A program made the position numbers and the translations under genes. Below are positions 44,347-56,892 of a stretch of DNA of 64,000 nucleotides, piece by piece; within the stretch, counting starts at the first letter, position 1, and every line of letters starts with the position of its first letter. The notes below the pieces were generated by a model. It saw nothing but the letters and a program-made list of their open reading frames with translations, was not told the DNA's origin and did no database searches. This DNA is from Cryoendolithus antarcticus (Eukaryota > Ascomycota > Dothideomycetes > Cladosporiales > Cladosporiaceae), in contig NAJO01000021.1 of the NCBI GenBank assembly GCA_002077065.1, positions 124,001-188,000 on the forward strand. The letters run 5' to 3'.

Positions 44347-46820
44347 TCAGTTCCCAGACGCTATGCCCCGATCCCGTGCGCCTGCCTCAACATGTCCGTA
44401 TTTCCCATCTTCCTCGCCAAACCCCATGCCTCCGATTCCCGAATCATCCAGTTCAGCTTCTTGCTGCTGCTGTTGCCGCGACATGAACCCATGTTGAGAC
44501 TGCTGCTGCGGCCTCACAGGGTACCGCTGACTGTGATTGTGGTAGTCTGCTGTCTGTGGCCGTGACTGCATATCGTCGAACGATTTGTTTTGCTGGAAAG
44601 ACGGATAGTGCTGAGAGTCAAGCGCCGGATCGTGCGCTCGGTGACCGTTCGTGAGGCCGTGCTCCATGACAGGGGAGTGCTGTGCCCAGGTTGGGGTTTG
44701 AGTTGCTTGAGCATAGTCGGGCTCGAGAAAGCCGCCCATCTCGGCTAGCCAGAGGGACATCTCGTCCACGAAGATCTTAAGGACCCACCAATGGCCGTAT
44801 GATTGGCCGTTGCCGATCGTGATGTCTCGTAACGCTGCTGTACCGACCGCACTAACGCAGTGCAACAATAGCCTCGTCTGTGCCTTGGGAAACCGCGAGG
44901 GAAGCGACGAGATGAAGGCACTCCATCGATCTAAAATCGTCTCGGTTGATACATTGCTTGGCCCGGAGCCAGGCCGGCTCATCTGGTTCTGCAGATACGA
45001 CGCAAAGCCAGCGCCATTCTCTTCGAAGCTGTAAGCTTGGAAGTTATATGGATCGTCTTGATATGGCGGCGCTTGTAGCGGCTCAAGCAGACTTCGCATC
45101 TCGGATGTAAGGATCTTGTAGGTCTCTCCATACCCGCAATTGGGCAGCTCGGCTTCCATGACCCGCTTAGGATTCACTTTGGTGACCCACTCATACCACA
45201 TCTGCTCGCGGTTCTGATCTATCGTCAGCAGATTCGCCGCAGCGTGAGCGGACTGGTTGACTCGGATCAGCCGGTGGAGCAGGGAGGCAAAGACTGCTGC
45301 AGGTCGAAGCTTCGCTTCCAGCACGTGAGCTGGCTGTGACTGGAATGTCTTCGCGATGTGGCCGTGTAGTGTGGCGGAGATGGTGGAGAGAATATTAATC
45401 ACCACCACCGGTGCAGCTTGCAGTGTAAGTCGACTGACGAAGCGCACCATAGTGCGGTACATGATGAGGTCACACTGCTCTATCCAAGGCGCGAGGTTCG
45501 GATGCGTGAACAGCTTCTGCACTGGCACTGTGAGGGTGCCGTGGAACGATGTGTAGAGTCGGAAGAATTGCTTCTCTTTGCAGAAGCGAATGCTATCGAT
45601 CAGCGAGGTGCAGTGAGTGCGGTAGAGCGCTGCAAGAGCTTCGGCTGTGTCTGTGTCTGTTCGTGGTGGAAGGTATGGGTGTATGGACGGTAAGTTGACT
45701 GGCTCGCGTTCGGAGAACTGCGGCATATTACTTGGTGGAAAGCGAAGGGTGTGTTGATAGGAGAGTGCTTCGGGAGCGTCTCGTTGCATGCCACGTGTGT
45801 CTGGCCATGCAAAAGCGCGACTTTGTGACGGTGGTCCACGGGGCGAAGGCGGCAGGACAGACTGGTGCTCGAAGATGTCGTCCACGGCTGGAAAGGCTGC
45901 TGTATCTGCTTGCAACCGAGGCAAGTTGTTGAAGTCGATCTGCTGGGCGGCCACGGACTCGCTTCGTCGTGAGTGATGGTCACTAGTTTGCGCATTGCCA
46001 GCGCTCCAGCCAGTTGCTGAGTAGCTTGCTGCACTTTCATCCTCTAGTGCCAGGTCAACGTAGTGGTACTTGCTCTCACCACGCACTCCCAGACGTCGCG
46101 TTTGTATGCCAGGAAAGATCACTCGGACCAGCTTGCCAAAAGATGCAGGATTCAAAGGCACAACACGCTCGGTGCCACACCGGGTACCATACTGTGTGTA
46201 CACTCGATTTCGAGGCACCGACGTCTTAGCTGGTTTACAGACAGCCCGCAGCCTACACTCCGCGTCAGTACATCTGTGAGAGAATCTGATTATATGATCT
46301 GCGCTCACCACAGCATAGCAAAGAGCTGCTTCGTCTTCTCTGCCATAGGCGTGCGCTCCTTCTGGATGACTTCTTGAGCGACATCTCGCAATTCGCGACC
46401 CTCGTTCTTAGCGAGCATCTCCCGTAGCTCCTTGTCGTTCGTCGCGGTCACAGCAGAGCCCTTCTTGCGCTTCTCATCGGGCGCATCCGATACAAGTGGT
46501 ACCGAGGCGGTCCGAGTATGCTCCATGTACTGCGCATCCTGAAGATAGGGCGAGTCCTGGGTGGCATAGCTCGGGTGTTGCTGGTAATGTGCGCCCGGGT
46601 GCTGTTGGTGCGCGTAATGCTGTGGCATCCCATTGTCTATGCTGGCATGATACTGTAGTAGCGCTGCCTCAGGTCCATGCGCTGTGTATGCTGCCGCAGA
46701 CCTTCCGTCGTGTGCGGCATCGTTGTGTGACGTCGCGCTGGTCGTTGAAGCTCGCGACTCCGGCCGGCTCGGCGCTGACATGGACACGTTGCTACGATGT
46801 CGCATTGGTATAGCGCTCAT
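44347..46820 (-). CDS. RFX-type winged-helix transcription factor
   Basis: Two exons (46309-46820, 44347-46252), 805 residues. The RFX DNA-binding domain spans about residues 160-240: QLFAMLWLRAVCKPAKTSV, PRNRVYTQYGTRC, LNPASFGKLVRVIFPGIQT and RRLGVRGESKYHYVDL. Residues of the wing that contact X-box DNA are present. The rest is Gln/His-rich at the N terminus and ends in a Gln-rich, then acidic Gly tail. RFX factors bind X-boxes and in fungi control the DNA-damage response and cell-cycle genes (Crt1, Sak1, RfxA). The intron lies inside the DNA-binding domain and restores a Trp codon (LWLRAV). Which RFX type this is cannot be set by eye. Confidence 0.92.
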
Positions 46821-47584
46821 GTGGCAGGACTGCGCCTTTGTCTAAGACCTGGCAGCGACTCTCCAATTTAGCGGGCCAGGGTCGGTGTTGTTGTCGTGCC
46901 GGCTATATAGCCACGAGAGGCATGTACAGATCTTCGCGAGCGACCGTATGGTTGTTGACCTTGTGGAGCGCCTCTCCTCGTCGTCAGGTCGCTGACTATT
47001 CGGCGTCGATGCGGTCGTGGTGGGGTGGATGTAGCGAAAGCCGTCTTGTTGACATGCGATTCAAAACACCCAGCAACCAGCTAGAGAGGAGTGACTAGCG
47101 ACGCGGGACTAGCCGCACCGCCAAGCAAATCTCCAGCCTCGAGCAGACCTAACACGAACTCATTGAACGGTAAGGGATTGCGGACATGCACGGATATACA
47201 CTCACACGTTCGGTCCACCGAAGTAAACATGTATTTTCAGTATTTAGTCAGTGATGGACACATGAGGTCGACTCGAAAACAGGACGACCTCAAGGCAAAT
47301 GCAGCCGCAATACCTGGCGCGTCTTGCTCAGTGATCGCACACATGGCGAAGGAGAAGCAGCTGTAATGTGTAAGTACAGCAGTCTCGTTCATTGGCGCTG
47401 GAGGTAAAGTTCATGTCTGCGGCACGTCACACTCTTGAAGGATTGGTGTGATGAGATACCGTGCTGAGACTGCTCTCCATCTGGCCACGACGATCAAGCC
47501 GAGTTGTCCCAAGCTGCGAAGCTGCGAGGGAGCTGTCCAGATTTGTTGGACTATACATGCTCTGCATTATGCGTGACCTCGACA
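46821..47584. other. intergenic: RFX gene promoter and HPP gene 3' end
   Basis: 764 bases with several short frames, none coding-like. A large leader for the RFX mRNA is likely. Confidence 0.5.
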
Positions 47585-48545
47585 TCAATCGTGTGCTTCT
47601 ATCCGGGTTCGGAGGTTTTCTATCAGGGCCAGCTCATCTGCCGTGAGCTTCAAATATGCTGGCAGCTGAATCCTCTGCGTCGTGAGCACAATCTCATCCG
47701 CACCATGCGTGTACACCTGCATTTCCGGCACCGTATGCCCGAGCGTGCGTTCACTGCGCAGTCAAAGTCAGCATGCCGTATCATCATCCTACGCCTCGTG
47801 CACCAAATACGCACCTGCTAGCATCATTTCCCATCCTCTCCTCACCCTCACCATCCTTCTCCCCCTTCTCCCTCTTCAACTTGCCTCCGACTTCCTGCGG
47901 CGTCCACCAATAAACCGGATACTGCCTTGCAACATTGTTCACCAACAACGCCACACCCATCATAAGCGTGTATCCTACCATAAGCACAGGCACGAACCAC
48001 CAACCCATAGCAATGACATTCGGCTGTGTAGCGGCCATAACCGCCGTAGCGCCACCGGGTGGATGTATGGTGTTAGTCATAGCCATCATCACAGTCGCGA
48101 TCGCGCAGCTCAACGCGCCCGCGACCCATTGTATGTGTTCGAAATCCGGGGAGAGCTGGAACAGCTTCGAAATGGAGACACCCATTATGGCACATATGGC
48201 GTGGCCGAAAATGGCGTTCCGTGGTTGGGCTAGGGGTGTGCGGATTGCCGAGTAGTCAAGTATTGCTGTGGCGCCCAAAGAGGCGATTATGATGGGAGGA
48301 TTGTGCTGGCTTATGGCCGGGGCGTAGCTGTAGACTGCGCCTACAGAAAGGAGCCCAAGAAAAACGCCGAAGAAGGTCGAAATCCATTGGATCAGGGCGT
48401 GAGGATCTTTGCTTTTTTCGTGGCGGTAGCCGAGCCAGCGGGACAAAGATCGTGGGAGTCGGTCAAGGCGATTGTGAGGGATGTAGGGGTTTAGATGGGC
48501 ATCTATGTCGAAGTCTAGGAGGGCGGAGGCGATTTTGGACGGCAT
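47585..48545 (-). CDS. HPP-family integral membrane protein
   Basis: Two exons (47815-48545, 47585-47753), 299 residues. The HPP domain shows several spans and the namesake motif NTIHPPGGATAVMAA near residue 174, plus PRNAIFGHAICAIMGV and GWWFVPVLMVGYTLMM. The second exon supplies a cytosolic C terminus (SERTLGHTVPEMQVYTHGAD, then LPAYLKLTADELALIENLR) that a single-exon reading would miss. HPP proteins of plants act in nitrite transport to plastids; the fungal function is not known. Start ATG 48545 follows a long 5' open frame without family match. Confidence 0.86.
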
Positions 48546-49384
48546 TGCGACGATTGCTGTGCTAAGTTCGCCCTCTGATGCTGTCTCGCGAGCTCTGAAT
48601 CGAAAGCGCGCTGAGCTGTAAAATAGCTGTTCCAGTCCAACACGGAACTCGTGGTTCGAGATGACCGGAAGACACGCAAAATGTGACAGACTATTCAGTT
48701 GGAAAGAAGAACAGTGTACTTGCCATCTACAACCTACAGTCACACCGCACTCATCGCTCTGATGGTGCGATGGAGGCTTCTCTCCAGCGAGCGCCCATCG
48801 TCATTCTCAAACAACTCCTCGGGTATGCGGCGGGAACAGACAGTTCGACAAGCCATACCGTGAAAGCACTCTCTTGCTACGCTGTTCGACCTTGCTGCCC
48901 CTAAACAAGGAAGCGGGACAATGCCGTGCATCGCGCTGGATCATTACACCCGTATAGCCAACTGTGTCCCTTCCTAGAGCGGGCCATCGTCTTGCAGACC
49001 ATCTTCGTGCATTTCGAGGTACCGGTATACACTTTGTCATCCGCTCGCGTGCCTGCGCTCGTGACCCAGTGAGAGCATTCTGGTACGTAATTCTAGCCAA
49101 GCCCTAGACGAAGGTTCTCCGAGAAATGTTTCCCAAGATGAGATCGATGCTACCCTTGGAGTTGAGGACACCATGCAAATGCTGAGGTGAGCGAGAGGTA
49201 CGAGCAGATGGTGCAATTGTCAAGAAACGAAGAATGAAGGGTAGTTGAAGTCAAGAAGGCAGAGTGCATGTCTTCGAGATAAGGAAGTGCATCCGGAGAT
49301 ATCTGATACTGGACCGTGCACGGCACGTGACCTTTAATTGCTTGCCTTCACACAGTATTGTAGTTCATTATAAGCCGAGTAGAC
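48546..49384. other. intergenic: HPP promoter and VPS45 3' end
   Basis: 839 bases, no supported gene. Frames on both strands are short and unbiased. Confidence 0.5.
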
Positions 49385-51323
49385 TCACGTCCTTCCAACC
49401 TCCTTCCTCAGCCTCCCTGCTGCAGTTCCCTCCCTCGGCTCTGGCCAAGCAGCAACAGCCTCCTCGACCTCGTCCAGAAATTTCCTAGAGTTAAACACCC
49501 CTGTCCCGCAAAGCACCACCCGAACTCCAGGGCTGCTGGCATTCACCTGCGCGACCATCTTTGCTTCCTCGTAAGTCACTCCCCCAACCATTACGACGAC
49601 GATGTCTTGCGGCTTGTCGCGTGTTTGACCGCTGCCTTCAATGAAGGGATAGGCATTTGTCGAAAGTCGGCCCTTGATCAGGTCCTGTAGTGTAGTCTCG
49701 AGGCGTGGCGAGTGTTGCGTATACACGTTCTCTACTCCCCGGAGACCGCGATTGAGACGTTGGCGCGCTGAGTCAAAGATCCCAGATGGTTGGAAGAGAT
49801 CTGGAAGGCCAGACTGGGAGGTCTGTAGCTGCAAAGAGTGGGCGTATGTCATCAACTTGGGTATGAGGTTAATGCGGTGGCGGGAGATGTTGCCTGCTAC
49901 ACCAAGTAGATCCATCAGAGCAGGCGTGGAATTCGAGGCGTGATTCGCGTAGCGTAGTGCGTATATCGCGACAAGACGCAGCTTGTTGTCTGGTGGTACA
50001 GCGGGGTTCTGTATTAGGCGTTGCAGCGTCTTCAAGTCTTGGCTGTGATTGTCATTGCAGGCTAGGCTTTGCTCAAGCTCGGACACATCGAGGAGGTTGT
50101 CTGTGCCGACGCGGCGGGATAGCTCTGTTACCAAAGTAACATGTTTCGTGACGTTCCCGCTCAGACGTCGGAACTCGGGGTACTCTTCGACAAAGCGCTT
50201 CATGTCTTCTATGCTGTCAAGCTTCTGGCCCGATGCTTGCTTCGAGGCAAACTGCTCGACATAGTCTTTGGCGTTTTGGCCAAGGTCGCCAAAGTTGAGA
50301 TACATGTTCTTTGCGAAGAATGGATCTTGGTCTTGGCTGATCACGATTTCCTACCCTCAGTCAGCTTCTGTTCATGATGTGCATATTACGTTCTCGACAC
50401 GCGCACCCTGAATTCTGGTCTGACTTCAGGGACATCGCTCAGGTTTACTCTCCCATTCTCGATCCCGAGCAGCTCATGTACCATCGCTTGGTACGTCCAC
50501 TGTGTCAGTAACGGTGTGATCGGGTCGTCTCGTCGGTCCACCAGTAGCAGTATAGGAGGCGTGTCCGGTTTCCGGAAGTCAAACACCTGCTCCTCCTGTG
50601 TCATGTTATACCGCACCTCCATCCCCAGCTTTTTGCAGAGCAGACTGTTCTTCTCATAACGAATGAGTGGTTTCTTCTTGAGTGACAGCAGCAATGCCAG
50701 CACACCCTCAGTAGCCCTGCTCAGCGCATCCTGATTCCACAAGTCCGCCGAAGACGAGAACACCCGGGTAGGCAGAGGCAATGAACACAGATCCGGATTG
50801 ACAATCAGGTAGTCGGCAAAGTACTCCATGATAGCTTTTACAACCTCATGGTCGTCGGCTTCGGCTAGCCGTTCCAGCGAGCTCTTCTTGATGATGTTGC
50901 TGAAGTCTGTGTCAGTCAGAAAGCCCGTCTGTACGTGCTTGCGACTCGAGACTTGGACATACATATGTGGTACTCTCCGTACTTGGGCTCGCGCAGCTCG
51001 TCTATGAGGAATTGGATGCTGTCTGGGGAAGGTCGGAGGAAGGCGATGCAGCGGAGATGGCGCATCTTCTCGCGCTCCTGATTGTCGAGACGATCGGTGA
51101 GGTAGACGTTGTGGTTTAGAAGAGCTGACTGAGTTGTTGCGGATGAGACGATCGCTACCTAGTGAGCTTGTCAGCACGAATCAGGTTGAGTTGGTAGGAC
51201 AAGTCTTACCGTCTCAGCATCCAGTAGAAGAATCTTCATTCTCGCTGCTCCAGATGCTTGTGTGCTGTCTCCGGCCGACACCATCTTGGTGATGTAGCCG
51301 GAGACGGTTTGCGAGATGTCCAT
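49385..51323 (-). CDS. VPS45: Sec1/Munc18 protein Vps45
   Basis: Four exons (51210-51323, 50963-51158, 50407-50906, 49385-50350), 591 residues, close to 577 in yeast. Vps45 binds the syntaxin Tlg2 and drives vesicle fusion at trans-Golgi and endosome. Sequence order fits the family: GYITKM, MKILLLDAETVAIVSSATTQ, LLNHNVYLTDRLDN, HLRCIAFLRPSPDSI, IIKKSSLERLAEADDHEVVK, LVDRRDDPITPLLTQWTYQ, MVHELLGIENGRV, VISQDQDPFF, NMYLNFGDLG and VVVMVGGVTYEEAKMVAQVN. It is divergent from PET127 with 294 bases between starts. No defects seen. Confidence 0.95.
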
Positions 51324-51617
51324 TCTGGCTGCCTGTGTTGCTGGACAAAGCTGCGAGGATCAGGGTCAACGCATGCCTACGCGAGCGTCCCGTCAACGAC
51401 CTGCGAGCGGTTCTGAAAAGTCGTGTAGGCGATCAACGAGCTGTGAGCTGCATGAATTGTGTGTGGTGAATAACATGCAGCAGCAAGGGAGCTCATATCT
51501 CGGAGACCATAAATGCCTCAGGCATGAGCCTGGTTTTGTACGCATGTCGTCAGGAACCATTGACAAAAGTTCGCCGGAGTGGTTGTTCCTTCGCTTTCGA
51601 TTCACACACACCATTCA
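51324..51617. promoter_or_regulatory. divergent promoter region of VPS45 and PET127
   Basis: 294 bases between outward-facing ATGs. No specific motif is claimed. Confidence 0.4.
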
Positions 51618-54600
51618 ATGTACAAGCCGCTGGCCCACATCCCTCCAGCCAACACCCAGGGTCACGTCTGCCTATCATGTCGTCGCTACCTTCATGTGGC
51701 GAGGCCTCGCCGCTCACCGACTCCCGTCCCCGAGCACAATGGGGGAGGCGAAGACGATCTCTTCCCTCTCAACGACATCAGCTCGGACTACTCCAGACAG
51801 GCCAATGTAGACCTAGCTGATGCAGTCCCATGGAAGAGTGAGAGGAAGTCGACACTCACTGGCGAAGGCCGGTCGCGGCCGCACAGACGTGCAGTGTATG
51901 AGTACAGTCCTGCTTACGATGGCATCGCGGATGCAGAGGACGTTTCGTCCGGGCGTCCTCTCGGAGCATTTGAAGCATGGAAATCGCGATCACTGCCGCC
52001 ACGCGACAATGGAATCAAGTCACTGCTTTCGAAACTAGAAGCGCACGCGGGATCCACAGATAAACCAAAGCAGGAGGCACTGGGCTCGTCTGGAAATGCA
52101 CTTGTCCGCAGCGTGAAACCCAATCGAGGCTCTCGAACAAAAGGCGAGCTGCTTGAAGCGATCAAGAACGTGAGAGGCGAAGTTTCGAAGCAAAAGATCG
52201 GTGCTACATCGACTGTGTTTCAAGATCATGCGCCAGAGCCCGACCGTGTACCAATTGAGGACGCCAGACGAAGTCTCTCGGTCGAAGCTCAACTCGGCAG
52301 CGTGGTAGAGAAGATGATTGCAGCACGTAAAGCCAAGGCAGCGCAGACGGCTGTCGAGGCTACTAGAAGAACATCCCTACCGGTTAGTAGGAAAGCTTCT
52401 GGCCCTCGCAAACCAAGCAAGGCCGGTCAAGCTTTGAAGGCAAAACCGCCCCGTCCTTCGCGCGCAGAGAGAATCGCATTCAACAAGGCAAAGGCCACTA
52501 CACCCGTCTCAACGACGCCTGCAAGCGTTGAGCTCACCGAGTCAGAAATGATAGCGGCTGGGGATTTGCTAGCTGGTGGGACTGTTGATGAGAATAGACA
52601 TGGTGAGAACAGCGATGATAGACCTGTGAACACGGAGGCTTGGAGGAAATCATCTCCGTTCCCTACCCCTGCTGTACGCCCCGAAACAGCTAGTATGCGG
52701 CAGCCTTTGACAGAGAATCGTCTGTACAGGCCAGTCACCCATCCGAGAGAGTCTTTCGACTCCGGAGCTGGTCAGGAACAGCCTTCACCCCGCCAGCTGA
52801 CTTCCACCGGTGGAGGACAAAGTATCGCAGCGGGAGCTGGACGGGCAACGTCCACATCAATGAGCGAGCATGCAGTCGACACTAGTTCAATCAAACCACC
52901 CGGCCGACGAAGATCTGGAACGCTTCAATTTTCGCCGTCCCTTATTGATGCTACGACTCCCAAGGAGTTTGGGGCCACCAGGATCCTCAGTCCCAGCGCG
53001 ATTTCGGGCACTGCATCACAGCCGATCAACCGCAGGCCTTCGAATTTGGCCGAGAAAGCGCGCCTGACCAATGAGAAAATCAAGTGGGGCGGTGTCGAAG
53101 ACGCACCGCGCCGCTCCAGCTCGTTCTTGGCTTCATATGATACCCTGAGAGAAGCTGATCAGGTGACACCGCCCGCTCCTGCGCCAAGAACGGCGTCCGC
53201 GGCTAAGCCTTGGGGCATGGGCGGGGGTTCCGTATTTCAAGCAGTCAGCTCGACCTCCAGCTCTGCTGTCGGTGCGATTGCCGATGCCGTCGGCTCTACT
53301 CCAGGTTCCACTATCGCTGGCAGCAGCCATGTGCCATCAGACATACCTGCAGCATCGACGGGCCAGTCCGGCGGATTCTTTAGTAGTCTCAAGGCGAAGT
53401 TCTTGGGCAGCGCCAAGGAGAAGAGCACCCAGAACAATTCTTTCCAGACGTCAGGCGCGAGTAAGTCAACGATCAGCACTACAGACGACGGGATCGCTGT
53501 TACAGCATCACACACCGACGTCGAGAGCTCTAAGTTGTTGCGCAAATCAAGCTCTTCATCGCACAACCCCGCTAACGGCGATACGGAGTCATCTGAAGGT
53601 GAAATTAACCGTCTTGCTTCACTGCATTCAGATATTAGCGACGCTGAGTCTGCCGTCGCTGTCAGTGACATTGAGACGGACAATAGCCGCGTGCGCCGTG
53701 TGAATAGCTCGTCCAAGCGGGAAGAGGCTTCTCGAAGCGGCTCAACTTCTGACGGCGCGCCAAGCGGACAGATCGAATCGAGCAATCTCGACATTGTGGA
53801 CGCTGCAGATTCCATCGTGGACGGGGCTACAAGCAATAAGCACACGGGCCTTCGCGTGATTTTGACGAAGCCTATCGTGAGGGAAACACTCAGCGAGAAC
53901 CGGTTGGATGCTGCGAGACAACGACAAGCCGCGCGCAGAGGGCAAGCTGTGCAGAGCGGGTGCTTGACAGGTAGTGAGCCTGCCATGCAAGCTGAAGCTC
54001 TCAGTGCGACGGCCGTAACAGGACTGGAGACCGTGTCGGATGTCGCAACAGAGCATCAGGACGATGCGCAGCCTGTTGCCCTCATACAAGACTCAAGTAA
54101 GTCATGTCTACTCCGTGCACCGAATGTACTGATGAGAAATACTTTTAACGCTGAGCTCACGGGCTCTGACGATCGAAAAAGCAACAACACTCTAATTTTT
54201 TCCTGATACTATTATACCCTATGCCACTCAGAATAATGTCGCCTAGCTTTACAGCACAGATCGCTGACAGTGGCACACAGGCACGGAAGGCGGACAGACA
54301 TTGGCAGACGCCATGCGCGGCGCGGATTTTCCCAAAGCTCTTGAGAGACCGCAGTCATCCAGCGGCGACTCGGGCGATTCGGGATCTTCTTGGCCTGTGC
54401 CTGAGGACACCGATCCAGATCTTTCTGAGCTGGAAGGCTGCGACCACGGCACCGTCGATGCCAACGGCCTGGAGGTGACTGCACTGGATATCGAACAGCC
54501 ACCTGTGCCAAAATTATCCTTCGGACTCGAGCGAGTCTTGTTCAATCCCGGCGTCTATCAACTGCAGGACCCGCACTCTCGTGTCTACAACTTTGATCCG

Positions 54601-56166
54601 TATCTGCAGAACATCATGCCAGTGGACGAATTCGATTTCAATGCCTTGAAGGAGTACAAAACATCGTCGAAGGATAATGCGTTGTCTGATCTCGCCTTAG
54701 CATATGGCAAGAAGTACATCGGATCGACCTCGAGCATGACGAGCACGCTTGGCCACTTCCACTACCTGTTGTCTAATTGGCGCGATCTCAATCTGGACAT
54801 GCTCTCCGTCAACTTTCCTGCCCCGCCAAAGACTTTCACGAACATCAACCGAGCACCCACAGCCATCTTCCTGAAGTGGAAGAATGGTACTTATGCCATC
54901 GACGCTGATAAAGAGTTCGATAGCGGTAACGTACTGATGATGCTCGGCAAGTCAATGGAGAAGCTACTCACACTCTCACGCTCGGACTACGAACGCTACC
55001 GCAAGAGCGATCCTCGCGAGATCCCGACTGAGGAGCGTGATGCACCTGAAGCATTTCAGTACACGACTATAGGCGACTTCCTTATGCGCTCTCAGCTAGA
55101 TGCCTACGATTCGCGTCTGCCAGGCACAGGCATGTTCGATCTCAAAACTCGCGCCGTGCTGCCCATTCGAATGGACGCTGGTGACTACAAGCCTATGCTC
55201 GGCTACGAGCTCACGTCACTGCAAGGCGAATACCGTAGCTACGAGCGCGAGTACAGCGATATGCTGCGCTCTACGATGCTGAAGTACATGCTCCAAGCGC
55301 GGATGGGCCGCATGGACGGCATCTTCCTGGCTTACCATAACGTGCAGCGGATCTTTGGCTTTCAGTACCTGCCTATGAAGGAGATCGATCGCGCGATACA
55401 TGGGCAAATTCATCCATGTCTTGGAGATCAGGAGTTCAAGCTCAGTCTGGCCATGTTGAACAAGGTACTGGAGATGGCTACCGCCAAGTTCCCTGAGCGG
55501 AGCTTGAGGTTCCATTTCGAGACGAAGCCTGACAAGGACCGCGATCTCACCGCTCTGTACGTCTTCGCGGAACCCATGGATGACGAGGACATCGAAGAGA
55601 TCCAGGATAAGACGAAGGAGAAGCTTGCCAAGTTCGAGCAGGAAATGATGGGTTTCGTCACGGAGCCGAAACCAGACACCTCGTTCCCAGCGTCAACCAC
55701 CACTGACACCCAACCCTCTGCACCCGAGATCCAGACCGACCTCTCCTCCTCTCCCCTCTTCGCCGCAACCCTCATCACCGTCCAAAAGGTCAACGGCGCC
55801 CAGGTCCCACGGCCCAAACACCTCACCACTGCAGATGAATGGAGCGTCGAATACCTCATCAAGCCCATGAGCGATCCCACACAAGCTTGGGCCAGCTACG
55901 CGGCTTGTAAGGACCGGCGAAGAGTGGCTTTCGAGAAGAAAGAGGAAGAGGAGGGAGAGGAGAAGGTTGTGAATGCTTACTTTCAGCGCTTGAGGGACAT
56001 GGCGAGGGAGGGAAGGGAGTGGCGGACGAAGATTGACGGGTTGGAGGCGGGGAGGGAGAAGATTGTGTTGGGGATAGATGGGAAAGAGGTGGACACCGAG
56101 GGACTGTACGGGGTGAAGGATGCGGAGAGCTATATGGCGTGGCTATATGGCAACGAGAAGGCGTAG
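51618..56166 (+). CDS. PET127: Pet127-like mitochondrial RNA-processing protein, long form
   Basis: Two exons (51618-54096, 54281-56166), 1454 residues. Pet127 is a mitochondrial membrane-associated protein needed for 5' processing and turnover of mitochondrial RNA. The start region HVCLSCRRYLHVARPRRSP looks like a mitochondrial presequence. About 800 residues of Ser/Ala/Pro-rich, low-complexity sequence follow. The Pet127 domain then runs from PKLSFGLERVLFNPGVYQL through LGHFHYLLSNWRDLN, PTAIFLKWKNGTYAID, PLFAATL, to the end. The intron phase (1 plus 2) joins the two frames exactly, so these are not two genes. Yeast Pet127 has about 800 residues, so the N-terminal half is extended here. Confidence 0.85.
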
Positions 56167-56399
56167 AGACTCGTTGACGATTTCGTTCTGCACCTTGCAT
56201 GGCATTGTACAACACAGCATAGCGGGGCGCAGGCGTGGCATCAGCATCAGATATCTGTACAATATTGCATCAATGCCCTAGACTAAAGTTCACGACTCTA
56301 CCAGACAACCTACAGATCAATTAGTGAAAGTCCTCGCGAAGCGCGTCGTGCCGGCACGTCTGGGACGCGATCGTTGCCTAGCGATGCCTCGAGTCGTCT

Positions 56400-56830
56400 C
56401 AAAAGTAGCATCTCCGACGACTGTACTTCGTCAAATCATCGACTCCTTTTTCCCTGTCATTTTCCTACCGGAACGACCTCGTTGTCGACCACGCAAGTCA
56501 CCTCATCGCCATCGACGCGTGCTGTCTGCAAGCCCTCAACGCGTCGGATCGCGCTAAGATCGGACGAAGCGCGAGACCCCTGCAGTCCATTCGCCACCAC
56601 GACTTCGAGAGTCTGGGGGAGGATTGTACAATGTGAGTTGTCAGATTCCATGTTCTTCTGCTGCGGATCTTGCACAGTCAATGTCCCTTTGAGGAAGAAG
56701 GGCATTCCACACTCCTACAAGTGGTCGACTCTGGTGGTCTCACAGAAGAAAGATGGTGAAGCTGAAGGGATCGATTGGGCAGAGCCGCAGGAGTATGACT
56801 TTCATATGCGATGCCTTTGAGGTCGCCTTG
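56400..56830. other. unassigned coding-like segment upstream of RAD16
   Basis: Plus-strand third-frame codons 56455-56630 show strong C/G third positions and read YRNDLVVDHASHLIAIDAC, LQALNASDRAKIG, HHDFESLGEDC. They end at a GTGAGT donor-like site at 56632, and a CACAG acceptor-like site lies about 45 bases on. No ATG is available in this frame without a further exon. The minus strand has an ATG-initiated 82-codon frame (56457-56705). Either strand could hold a small gene, or the plus-strand part could be an exon of RAD16. Undecided. Confidence 0.3.
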
Positions 56831-56892
56831 TCTTTGCAGCCTGGAGATCGCGGCAAGTGAAGATGATTTTTGCTAACATCTCGTGCTTCCAG

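Noticed and set aside
53237..53986. 249-codon minus-strand frame within PET127
   Set aside because: Ser/Leu-rich mirror of the low-complexity PET127 extension; no ATG context or family match.
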